DNA of 22,514 bases, from positions 1 through 22,514 of the IMG/VR virus record IMGVR_UViG_3300021376_003378; one strand, written 5' to 3'. Of this stretch, positions 16,992 to 22,514 are shown one piece after another (within the stretch, counting starts at the first letter, position 1; the number at the start of each line of letters is the position of its first letter). Position numbers and translations under genes: made by a program. Source of the stretch: a virus. Under the pieces are notes generated by a model. The model was given only the letters and a program-made list of their open reading frames with translations. It did no database searches and was not told the DNA's origin.

Positions 16992-17062
16992 AGGTGCTAC
17001 CCCCCGTGTCTCGGTGACCAACCATATGAGGCACAACTAACCCTCTCTATGAGGAGACCATC

Positions 17063-17929
17063 GTGTTAGAGAAACTGCGGCAAGACCTTTTTGGGAAGCG
17101 GGAGGAAGCGGCGAAGGTGGAGGCTCAGATCAAAGCTCTAGAGGCTCAGATCAAAGCCCTTGAAAATAAAGACTCGATTTTCGACACCATGTTCAACGAG
17201 ATTGAGTCGTATCAGGTTGTCACGATCCAACCGCCTAAAAACCGCCCCTCAAGGAGGACTTACAACTCCACAGAGAAGTGGCTGTATGACGGAAAGTCCG
17301 CCAACTACGAAAAGCTGAGAGAGTTTTGCCTCCGTCATGGGGGCAGGGACACAGCTATAAACTTTGCTCTAGGCGACTTGGAAGATTATTTTCAAGATTT
17401 TATCGTCTTCATCTGCGACAAGAACAATCTTTCCGCTATGGTGGATAAAGGCAAAGAACCCACACAAAACTCAATCTTCTACCATTTTAAGCAGTTCGTG
17501 TGGCGGGCAAGTATGGTCGAGGGACAAGATGCCCTGCAACGCCAACGCGGGCGTAAGACTCAACAAGAGTGTAAGCGTGGTTCTCGGTATCACTATCAGT
17601 CCGAAGACTCCGCTAAAGTGGTGACAAAGGTGGACGAGGATAACCCCGAAAACACCGAAGTAGACTACTTTTACGACTACACCTCCGAAGCTGAAAAGCT
17701 AGCTGAAGCTGATTCCATCTCAAATCATGTCAAACACCTCCTCACCTCCAAGTTCGGTCAGGAGACAGGTCTTATCCGATATGGAATATATCGTGATAAG
17801 GTCGAAGGCACCTATCAAACCCACCAAGAGTGGGCTGAGGCTAAAGGCATCACCACCATACACCTAAAGAAACACATCGAAGTGATCGAAAAGGTCATCG
17901 CCCAAAACCCCACCGATTTCGGATACTGA
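17063..17929 (+). CDS. Possible sigma-factor-like DNA-binding protein with N-terminal coiled coil
   Basis: The 288-residue protein uses GTG 17063 (MLEKLRQ), supported by GAGGAGA a few bases upstream. Residues 10-38 form a coiled coil containing EAQIKAL twice. Residues about 104-170 (LGDLEDYFQDFIVFICDK, SIFYHFKQFVWRAS, ALQRQRGRKTQQE) resemble the order of sigma70 region 2: an acidic 'D..QD.F..F' helix, an aromatic helix and a basic stretch. Residues about 232-280 (LIRYGIYRDKVEGTYQTHQEWAEAKGITTIHLKKHIEVIEKVI) read like a region-4 helix-turn-helix. An acidic linker (about 188-215) separates them. Phages often encode divergent sigma factors for late genes (T4 gp55 is an example), and the position facing the structural block would suit that. 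The similarity is by eye and weak; a DNA-binding protein of another kind, or a terminase small subunit-like protein, remains possible. Confidence 0.75.
   Translation: MLEKLRQDLFGKREEAAKVEAQIKALEAQIKALENKDSIFDTMFNEIESYQVVTIQPPKNRPSRRTYNSTEKWLYDGKSANYEKLREFCLRHGGRDTAINFALGDLEDYFQDFIVFICDKNNLSAMVDKGKEPTQNSIFYHFKQFVWRASMVEGQDALQRQRGRKTQQECKRGSRYHYQSEDSAKVVTKVDEDNPENTEVDYFYDYTSEAEKLAEADSISNHVKHLLTSKFGQETGLIRYGIYRDKVEGTYQTHQEWAEAKGITTIHLKKHIEVIEKVIAQNPTDFGY
17120..17161 (+). repeat. Two tandem 21-bp coding repeats (EAQIKAL)
   Basis: Bases 17120-17140 and 17141-17161 differ only in their last few bases and each encodes EAQIKAL, extending the coiled coil by exactly three heptad-like turns of codons. 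Tandem slippage is the likely origin. Confidence 0.85.
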
Positions 17930-17996
17930 AAGAGCGATCCCCAACGGGGGAACACTTCCCTAGTAAAACACTTATATTTAGTATCCCATTCGGGTT

Positions 17997-18011
17997 ATAC
18001 AATTATTGTAT
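17997..18011. promoter_or_regulatory. Short palindrome in the gap before the nuclease gene
   Basis: ATACAA (17997-18002), TTA, TTGTAT (18006-18011) is a perfect 6-bp inverted repeat, 49 bases before ATG 18061. It overlaps TACAAT (17998-18003), a near-match to a -10 box, but no convincing -35 lies at the right distance. It could be an operator for a repressor. The rest of the 131-base gap holds a weak TCCCC/GGGGA hairpin (about 17938-17951) without a T-run. Confidence 0.35.
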
Positions 18012-18060
18012 GGCGAGTGAGAGATAGAACCCAAAATCCAAAAGAGAAGTTACCTCCATT

Positions 18061-18840
18061 ATGCAACAAGACTCCTATGTTTCCCTCGCCATCAAGGTTC
18101 TCCAAGAACAATCTCAAGGTCTGACTCTCGATGACCTCACGGATAAGATTCTAGAAAAGAAGGGGTCTCCCCCCTTGGGCGGAAAGAGACCCAAAGCTAC
18201 AATCCAAGCCGCTTTGTATAAGCACATGAAGAGGCATGGCGACTTCACCTTAGATAAGGCAGGTCTTTATTGGATAAAAACCGCTCAGGCTACCCACCCC
18301 CCCACCACCAAGACTCCCAAGACCAATCCAAAGCCGTCCCCCGCTCACCCTCACCAAGACAACTTCTTATCTGAGATCAAAGCCCACAACGACAAGGTAA
18401 GAAAGCAACTTTTGGATAATGTATTGGGTAAGTATAATGGGACTCAGTTTGAACATTTTGTGGCAGGTGTCTTGTCTCGAAAGGGCTGTCGTGATGTTCG
18501 AGTCACACCACCCACTAAAGATAAGGGTATAGACATAAGAGCCATTTATATAGGCTTAATCAATACTGAGGTTGCTATACAGGTTAAGAGATACGCAGGG
18601 AAAAACAAAGTCGGATCAAAGGAAGTTAGGGAGCTAAGAGGAAGCCTCAAGCATGAAAGCGGGATGATCATCTGCACCTCGGGCTTCACCAAAGAGGCAA
18701 TTGAAGAAGCCAGCCGTAAAGATAATAAACCCATCGCCCTAGTTGATGGAAAGATGTTTATTGATTGGCTCATCGAGTGTCAAATAGGGGTCAAAAGCGA
18801 AGATTTTGTAGTCCTAAGCCTTAGTACAGATACGCTATAA
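18061..18840 (+). CDS. HARE-HTH / Mrr-type restriction endonuclease-like protein
   Basis: This 259-residue protein has two recognisable parts. Residues 1-73 (SYVSLAIKVLQEQSQGLTLDDLTDKI, then KRPKATIQAALYKHMK and GLYWIK) match the HARE-HTH winged helix known from restriction nucleases and RNA polymerase delta. After a Pro/Thr/Lys-rich linker (74-100), residues about 122-245 match the Mrr catalytic domain: E131 in FEHFV, D158 in KGIDIRA, and Q174-V-K176 in IQVKRYAG form a PD-(D/E)xK-like active site, followed by GMIICTSGFTKEAIEEA. Mrr-family enzymes cut DNA, often modified DNA. All expected acidic and lysine residues are present, so I expect an active nuclease. SD support is weak (AGAGAAG about 13 bases upstream). 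Its stop is 5 bases from that of the convergent neighbour. It may destroy host or rival-phage DNA; that is inference. Confidence 0.88.
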   Translation: MQQDSYVSLAIKVLQEQSQGLTLDDLTDKILEKKGSPPLGGKRPKATIQAALYKHMKRHGDFTLDKAGLYWIKTAQATHPPTTKTPKTNPKPSPAHPHQDNFLSEIKAHNDKVRKQLLDNVLGKYNGTQFEHFVAGVLSRKGCRDVRVTPPTKDKGIDIRAIYIGLINTEVAIQVKRYAGKNKVGSKEVRELRGSLKHESGMIICTSGFTKEAIEEASRKDNKPIALVDGKMFIDWLIECQIGVKSEDFVVLSLSTDTL

Positions 18841-18845
18841 GCTGA

Positions 18846-19451
18846 CTATTTATTATCCAATAAATTTTCAAGTGCTTCCATCCGATCAAGTAGCTTGTTG
18901 TAATCCCTGCGGGACACAGAGCTAGATTTACTTAGCTCGTAGTTAGAACTCACTTCTTCCAATCTCTGTTTCAAATCTTCAACCTGCTTCTCTAGCTCTT
19001 TGGTCTGAACATCTGAACCCTGATGACGACCGCTACACCTTTTATCCATTTCACTTTCAGATTTGGTCTGTTTACCCTCGATCATCTTCTTAAAGACCAC
19101 AAATCCAATCGCGACAACAACAGCTAATGGATTGTCGCCTAGTTTATCCAAAACTTTCTCTAAAATAGTGTCCTCTACCACCTGAAGTACTTCCGCTATG
19201 GGCTGAACCTCTTGAACGGACGATTTCTCAATTGCCCTCACAGGCTCAGGCTCAGGCTCAGGTAACTTCTTGGGGACAAATATGCGGGGAGGTTCTCCCA
19301 CCGATAAGACAATCTTCCTGTCTTCACTCGATGGGAGGATTTTGCACTTCCCTATATCGTCCGTTAGATACTCCCCATCAGCATACCATCCGCCATCTTT
19401 CCAAAAGACGAGAGATACATCACCCCCTATTATGCACTCTCCGTCTGCCAT
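18846..19451 (-). CDS. Unknown protein with membrane segment and C-terminal coiled coil
   Basis: This 201-residue protein starts at ATG 19451, 3 bases after the stop of the SpeD-like gene, so translation is probably coupled. Residues 1-60 form a small beta-rich region with repeated Trp/Tyr/Gly (VFWKDGGWYADGEYL). Residues 64-70 are a PEPEPEP linker. Residues about 107-121 (NPLAVVVAIGFVVFK) are a short hydrophobic segment that could cross a membrane. Residues about 148-199 are a coiled coil (KELEKQVEDLKQRLEEV; RRDYNKLLDRMEALENLL). There is no signal peptide. I do not recognise a family. A membrane-associated phage protein, or a host-envelope modifier, fits the parts seen. It lies convergent with the Mrr-type nuclease gene, with only 5 bases between their stops. 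Confidence 0.75.
   Translation of the reverse strand: MADGECIIGGDVSLVFWKDGGWYADGEYLTDDIGKCKILPSSEDRKIVLSVGEPPRIFVPKKLPEPEPEPVRAIEKSSVQEVQPIAEVLQVVEDTILEKVLDKLGDNPLAVVVAIGFVVFKKMIEGKQTKSESEMDKRCSGRHQGSDVQTKELEKQVEDLKQRLEEVSSNYELSKSSSVSRRDYNKLLDRMEALENLLDNK
18848..18865. terminator. Weak AT-rich hairpin at the convergent junction
   Basis: ATTTATT (18848-18854), ATCC and AATAAAT (18859-18865) form a perfect 7-bp AT-only stem followed on the plus strand by TTT, near the converging stops. The stem has no G-C pairs and lies within the coding end of the minus-strand gene, so any termination would be weak. Confidence 0.3.
19241..19262. repeat. Hexamer microsatellite CAGGCT x3.7
   Basis: CAGGCT is repeated three times and followed by CAGG. 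It codes for alternating Pro-Glu in the linker of the membrane/coiled-coil protein. Copy-number change would alter the linker length by two residues without a frameshift. Confidence 0.85.
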
Positions 19452-19454
19452 TTC

Positions 19455-19841
19455 TTATTTCTTTGCCTGAATATCATCCGTGATGGACAGCTTGTCCGTG
19501 CGGTCGAGCATGAACCACTCGGTGGACACAGGCTCGAAACACTTGAAGTGGTCAAATACCACTTCCTTATCGAAGTCCTTACATGAGTACACATCAAGCT
19601 GAATCAGCCCCGGTGACTCCTCGTCCCACACATGGATGGCGATATGAGAAGTCTCAATAATGCAGACCCCTGTTACGCCCCTATTTCCCTCTTTATCCAA
19701 ATATGTCGCATGAGGTCCATTAAGAATCTTCATGTCAATCTTGGAAATAAGCTCTTTGAGCCAATTCTTCGTCTGTTCCTCGCTCATGGGAGGCTTCATG
19801 ACATGGGAACGAATCACAATGTGCTGATGAACTAGGGGCAT
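19455..19841 (-). CDS. speD: SpeD-like pyruvoyl-dependent decarboxylase homologue (AdoMet decarboxylase family)
   Basis: This 128-residue protein has the length and pattern of bacterial class 1B S-adenosylmethionine decarboxylases. In those enzymes the chain self-cleaves before a serine to make a pyruvoyl group, and the product feeds spermidine synthesis. The key stretch is GVTGVCIIETSHIAIHVWDE (56-74) and LDVYSCKDF (82-90). The expected Ser65 (pyruvoyl precursor), His70 and Cys87 are all present, in the order S-H-(x)3-H ... C of SpeD. The residue before the serine, normally Glu in well-studied enzymes ('ESH'), is Thr64 here. Phage homologues in marine cyanophages have, as I recall, a similar ETSH-type sequence. 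Some SpeD homologues are known to have become ornithine or arginine decarboxylases, so the substrate is not settled. The start at 19841 lies about 10 nt after GAGG within a possible hairpin. Confidence 0.83.
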   Translation of the reverse strand: MPLVHQHIVIRSHVMKPPMSEEQTKNWLKELISKIDMKILNGPHATYLDKEGNRGVTGVCIIETSHIAIHVWDEESPGLIQLDVYSCKDFDKEVVFDHFKCFEPVSTEWFMLDRTDKLSITDDIQAKK

Positions 19842-19848
19842 ACTCTGT

Positions 19849-19890
19849 GTACCTCAAAAGGGTCGGGAGGGTTAGTATCCGTTTGAGTAC
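19849..19890 (-). promoter_or_regulatory. Inverted repeat spanning the speD-like ribosome-binding site
   Basis: In the transcript, GTACTCAAA pairs with TTTGAG(G)TAC as nine pairs with one bulged G, enclosing a loop of roughly two dozen bases. The 3' arm carries GAGG, the best SD candidate for the gene starting at 19841. Formation would reduce translation. It is the second SD-masking structure in the window, but the loop is long and the start has other purine-rich bases nearby (ACAGAG). Confidence 0.4.
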
Positions 19891-19920
19891 CCCCATAAAC
19901 AAACTATTAATCAGCTATCC

Positions 19921-20229
19921 TTAGTAGACGGCATCAGGGTTGTCTGAGTTGTTCCTGCTAAGGTTGGGAGGGTTGACTATGGCATACTCTAGCCGCTCGA
20001 AATCTCTTTTGGCATCATATGCCGCATTGATGAAGTATTCTATGTTATCTACAGAGGCAGAACCGATGAAGTAACCTGAGGGTTCTCCCCCTAGTTTGCT
20101 TTTGTAGATGTTTATGATTGTCCCATCCCCTGAGAACTCATAACCCTCAATCATAAACGGATCGCTGTAAAAGATTAAGACTTGGGCTTTCAGACTTCCG
20201 TACCGAAAATGGATAGTGGTGGTGGTCAT
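19921..20229 (-). CDS. Unrecognised 102-residue protein
   Basis: The gene starts at ATG 20229 and overlaps the stop of the metallopeptidase-like gene by 4 bases (ATGA), which suggests coupled translation. The sequence reads as a short alternating beta protein: TTIHFRYGSLKAQVLIFYSDPF, then GDGTIINIYKSKLGG, then SASVDNIEYFINAAYDAKRDFERLEYAI forming a C-terminal helix, and a polar Asn/Ser-rich tail. There is no signal, membrane helix, cysteine pair or catalytic motif. Function cannot be assigned. It may act together with the metallopeptidase-like protein given the overlap. The next gene downstream (speD-like) is separated by a 79-base gap. Confidence 0.7.
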   Translation of the reverse strand: MTTTTIHFRYGSLKAQVLIFYSDPFMIEGYEFSGDGTIINIYKSKLGGEPSGYFIGSASVDNIEYFINAAYDAKRDFERLEYAIVNPPNLSRNNSDNPDAVY

Positions 20230-21833
20230 AGATATTCCTTCAGCTTCCCTGTGACTAGAGCGTGGGTAAAGAGGAAGTGTGGGTAGTCTTTCTTAGCGAG
20301 TCCTACGATTGTTTTTGCACTTCTGAACTCCTGAACCCCCATTGTAATAAACTCACTCATTGTATCGCCATCATACATTTTACCTGCGTAAATATCCCAA
20401 AGACCTGAGAAGGCTTTTTCGCCTCTCCCTATGTTCTTTTCCTCGAAAGGATTGAAGCGACTAGCACAAAACGCTGTCACAAGGGAACATATAGACGGAG
20501 AGTGCCATTCAAGTGCGTGCATCGCCTCATGGATAGCAACTCTTAGGTCATCTTTTCTATCCATTTCAATTCTACCTAACCCCCCCAATCCCGCCACAAG
20601 ATAGTTTGCCCTAACTCCCTTCTCATATTTGAGCTGTATCACCCTTTTATCCGTATAGTGGCTCATGATTTTCAGAGCATAAAAAATCCCCTCCAAATGA
20701 ACCTTCTCAGGCGTAACACCTAACTCATCATAAATAACTCCAAAACCCGGATACTCCGAACACACGATAAGGTTATGTCCATCCCTTGTTATTGTTTGAG
20801 GGGCTATTGTTTGAGGTGTAAGGGAAGTAAGTGTGTCGAGAAGTATGGTTTCATCTTTGTCCTGTTTCTTAACCATTTCCGTCTTGTTCAGTTCCAATAT
20901 GGATTTGGGTACATGGCTGGCGTAAACTAAATGTGGGTGTCCCTCCGCCCTTGCTATTTCTGTTTCTATGTCTGTGTGTCCACCAAGTAATCCATTTAGC
21001 TCCATTAGTCCTGATATGTACTCAGATTTAGTCTTAGTTTCGTACATATCAGGGATGCCATCTACGAGTTTCCTTTTGGGCTTGATTGCTACGGATATCT
21101 TATCTCTCAATCTTGAGAGATATTCCGTTGCAGTTGAACGGAAGCCCCTGTCGATAAAAGTATCCATTGAGAGACCAAGTTGTACACCATTGAGATCGAG
21201 CCAAGCCTTTAGACTTTCCTCGGTATCTTTCTTTATCTTCTTAGCCATCTCGTCATAGACACTCTCATTTCTTTTCCGCCCTGATGGTAAATAGATAGCG
21301 TCTTTCAGTTCTAGCTCTGCCTTTAAAAGGAAATCGGGCAGCGTAGTTTCCGATAGGTGCTGACAGGCATATCTCTCTAGTAAAGAGCCCGCGTAGTTTA
21401 TGGAGGTATCTCCAAGTATGTTGTCCAACTCTACATACAGGGGTCGCCCCGTTGTTTTGGAATAAGAGTGGGTGGCGGCAATAATCCGACGACCAAAACT
21501 CGATTTGTGCGTTTTGAAAATACCTGCCTTCTTTTCCATTATCTCAGCAGAGAGCCGATGCTTTTCAAGCATCGGTTGAATGAACCTTTGGTCGATGGCT
21601 TTATCTTCCTTAGCTGAAGTATTACCCGAAATATCCGTGGCAGGTACTCCCCTTAAGTCTTGTTCAATAGACTCACCCTCAGCCTTTTTAAGTAAAAGAG
21701 CTTTGGTTTTTAGAAGTCGATCCGTGCGGATGCCCCAATCCTCCATTAGATTTGAAATACCCCTATATCCTGATCTGTCCTCACGCACTACAACAATCAA
21801 GACTTCTTTGGATAGTTCTACTCGCTGTTCCAT
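20226..21833 (-). CDS. HExxH zinc metallopeptidase-like protein with long unknown N-terminus
   Basis: I place the start at ATG 21833 (MEQRVELSKE, 535 residues), because GGAAGA at 21841-21846 sits 7 nt upstream, rather than at the in-frame TTG 21848, which has no SD. The N-terminal ~400 residues are largely helical and unfamiliar. At 435-439 lies HEAMH, an HExxH zinc motif, followed by ALEWHSP. E494 in SEFITMGVQEF is a plausible third zinc ligand. That 'SEF.TMG' phrase, with a following FLFTHALV-type helix, resembles what I remember from metallopeptidase-like domains in phage head or minor capsid proteins. Possible roles are virion maturation, host-cell-wall or host-protein cleavage. The gene overlaps its upstream neighbour by 16 bases and its downstream neighbour by 4. 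Activity and target are unproven. Confidence 0.78.
   Translation of the reverse strand: MEQRVELSKEVLIVVVREDRSGYRGISNLMEDWGIRTDRLLKTKALLLKKAEGESIEQDLRGVPATDISGNTSAKEDKAIDQRFIQPMLEKHRLSAEIMEKKAGIFKTHKSSFGRRIIAATHSYSKTTGRPLYVELDNILGDTSINYAGSLLERYACQHLSETTLPDFLLKAELELKDAIYLPSGRKRNESVYDEMAKKIKKDTEESLKAWLDLNGVQLGLSMDTFIDRGFRSTATEYLSRLRDKISVAIKPKRKLVDGIPDMYETKTKSEYISGLMELNGLLGGHTDIETEIARAEGHPHLVYASHVPKSILELNKTEMVKKQDKDETILLDTLTSLTPQTIAPQTITRDGHNLIVCSEYPGFGVIYDELGVTPEKVHLEGIFYALKIMSHYTDKRVIQLKYEKGVRANYLVAGLGGLGRIEMDRKDDLRVAIHEAMHALEWHSPSICSLVTAFCASRFNPFEEKNIGRGEKAFSGLWDIYAGKMYDGDTMSEFITMGVQEFRSAKTIVGLAKKDYPHFLFTHALVTGKLKEYL
20791..20820 (-). repeat. Two tandem 15-bp coding repeats ([TA]PQTI)
   Basis: Bases 20791-20805 and 20806-20820 are near-identical 15-mers in the metallopeptidase-like gene and encode TPQTI APQTI. 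They lie in a linker between the helical N-terminal part and the metallopeptidase region, and look like simple duplication. Confidence 0.75.
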
Positions 21834-22141
21834 GTAGCTATCTTCCAAACGGGGAGAGCTAACTCAGCCTTGGTCTCCATCATGTACTCGTGGAACTTCT
21901 TGTAGTTCACCTTAGTAAATCTAATATCCATAAACTCTAAGCCTTCTTCGCTCTTTAATCCTATAGCCTGCGGGCGAACTATCCAATCCTCAGCGTTTAA
22001 GGCAACTGAAATAACCGAAAAGAAACGGTCTTCCCTTTCACCCTTGAACCTGTCGACGGAGTATCCAATACCTTTCGATCTAAACAGCCTAAGAAGAGGC
22101 TGTAGGCTAAATAACTTGGGTGTTCTGTATGCGTATTTCAT
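21818..22141 (-). CDS. Unrecognised 107-residue protein
   Basis: I choose ATG 22141 (MKYAYRTPKL) because AGGTGAG (22146-22152) lies 4 nt upstream; an in-frame GTG at 22150 falls inside that SD sequence. The protein is basic, with LQPLLRLFRSKGIGYSVDRFKG forming a charged N-terminal part, then RFFSVISVALNAEDWIVRPQAIGL and a C-terminal KFHEYMMETKAELALPVWKIATWNSE. No domain was recognised. It is first in the minus-strand operon that includes the metallopeptidase-like gene (16-base overlap) and is divergent from the partial gene at 22230. A regulatory or accessory role would fit this position but is not shown by sequence. Confidence 0.7.
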   Translation of the reverse strand: MKYAYRTPKLFSLQPLLRLFRSKGIGYSVDRFKGEREDRFFSVISVALNAEDWIVRPQAIGLKSEEGLEFMDIRFTKVNYKKFHEYMMETKAELALPVWKIATWNSE

Positions 22142-22229
22142 ATTTCTCACCTAATATCGAGATACCTTTTAGGATTCATAGAACCATTACAATTCCTATA
22201 TGTAAGAGAACACACAACGGAGGAATAAC

Positions 22230-22514
22230 ATGAATTGGATAAAAGACTTTGACGATGCAGATGTCGCAGTTACACCCGAAAAACTTGTGAAGTGGGGTGA
22301 TGCCGAACAGCACTTTCAAATCTGTGTCGCACCACTCAAGAACACATATCCAAAAGTCGAATTGGATAAAGGGGAGGTGGACTACCTCGATGAGCGTATT
22401 TTTAAAATCATAAAAAAGAAGAAGACCGAAGCAGACCATCAGAAAGACCCCAACGAGGAAGAAAAAAGATGGAGGACGGGGCTGTACGGCGAAGCGGCGG
22501 TCTGCAAGTTCTTG
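22230..22514 (+). CDS. 5' part of a possible nuclease gene, cut by the window end
   Basis: ATG 22230 is preceded by GGAGGA with 5 nt spacing, and the frame stays open for 95 codons to the window end. The visible part begins MNWIKDFDDADVAVTP, continues with a Lys/Glu-rich helical region (IFKIIKKKKTEADHQKDPNEEEKRW) and reaches RTGLYGEAAVCKFL. 'G..GE.AV.K.L' is a common entry helix of PD-(D/E)xK-type phage nucleases, in which the glutamate is part of the active site. The decisive D and E/QxK residues would lie outside the window, so this is only a suggestion. Confidence 0.65.
   Translation, partial: MNWIKDFDDADVAVTPEKLVKWGDAEQHFQICVAPLKNTYPKVELDKGEVDYLDERIFKIIKKKKTEADHQKDPNEEEKRWRTGLYGEAAVCKFL

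Noticed and set aside
17938-17951. TCCCC-loop-GGGGA hairpin as terminator of the sigma-like gene
   Set aside because: The stem is only 5 bp and is not followed by a T-run, so a terminator cannot be supported.
22176-22439. Minus-strand open frame of 87 codons, Cys/Phe/Val-rich
   Set aside because: It lies opposite the plus-strand gene at 22230, which has a strong GGAGGA SD and a plausible protein. The minus frame has an atypical hydrophobic composition.

Overview
The window looks like part of a tailed double-stranded DNA phage genome (Caudoviricetes), probably with a contractile tail. Genes are tightly packed, often with ATGA stop/start overlaps and Shine-Dalgarno (SD) sites, and one long co-directional block encodes baseplate and tail-fibre proteins. 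A baseplate J-like protein and a gp25-like protein point to a contractile-tail baseplate. A SpeD-like auxiliary gene would fit a marine or aquatic phage, but the host cannot be read from the sequence. I see no tRNA, rRNA, integrase, transposase or CRISPR array.

Layout. Bases 1-16877 (minus strand, read right to left) are a virion structural block. It runs: an unrecognised 530-aa protein; a gp25-like baseplate protein with a CxxC knuckle; a 1100-aa baseplate J-like wedge protein with Ig/FN3-like N-terminal domains; a 2453-aa tail-fibre protein with about 26 degenerate copies of a 19-22-residue D-S-V repeat followed by two LamG-type lectin folds; two related ~220-aa tail proteins; and a 672-codon tail/baseplate-type protein that leaves the window at base 1. 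Bases 17063-18840 (plus strand) are an oppositely oriented cassette of two genes: a possible sigma-factor-like DNA-binding protein and a HARE-HTH/Mrr-type nuclease. Bases 18846-22141 (minus strand) hold accessory genes: a membrane-anchored coiled-coil protein, a pyruvoyl decarboxylase-like SpeD homologue, a small unknown, an HExxH zinc metallopeptidase-like protein and another small unknown. At 22230 a plus-strand gene with nuclease-like N-terminal features starts and leaves the window.

How it fits together. The structural block probably encodes the baseplate hub/wedge and the adsorption apparatus. The divergent region 16878-17062 separates it from the plus-strand cassette and carries a sigma70-like promoter. 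The sigma-like protein could switch late transcription, which is inference only. The Mrr-like nuclease could attack host or competitor DNA.

Most unusual signal. The pentamer TATCC (= GGATA) is strongly over-represented on both strands and in several reading frames, about 4-5 times expectation in the structural genes by hand count. It also recurs as inverted pairs forming perfect 7-9 bp hairpins. One of these sits inside a larger fold that covers the ribosome-binding site of the gp25-like gene. I do not know of an explanation for this signal.
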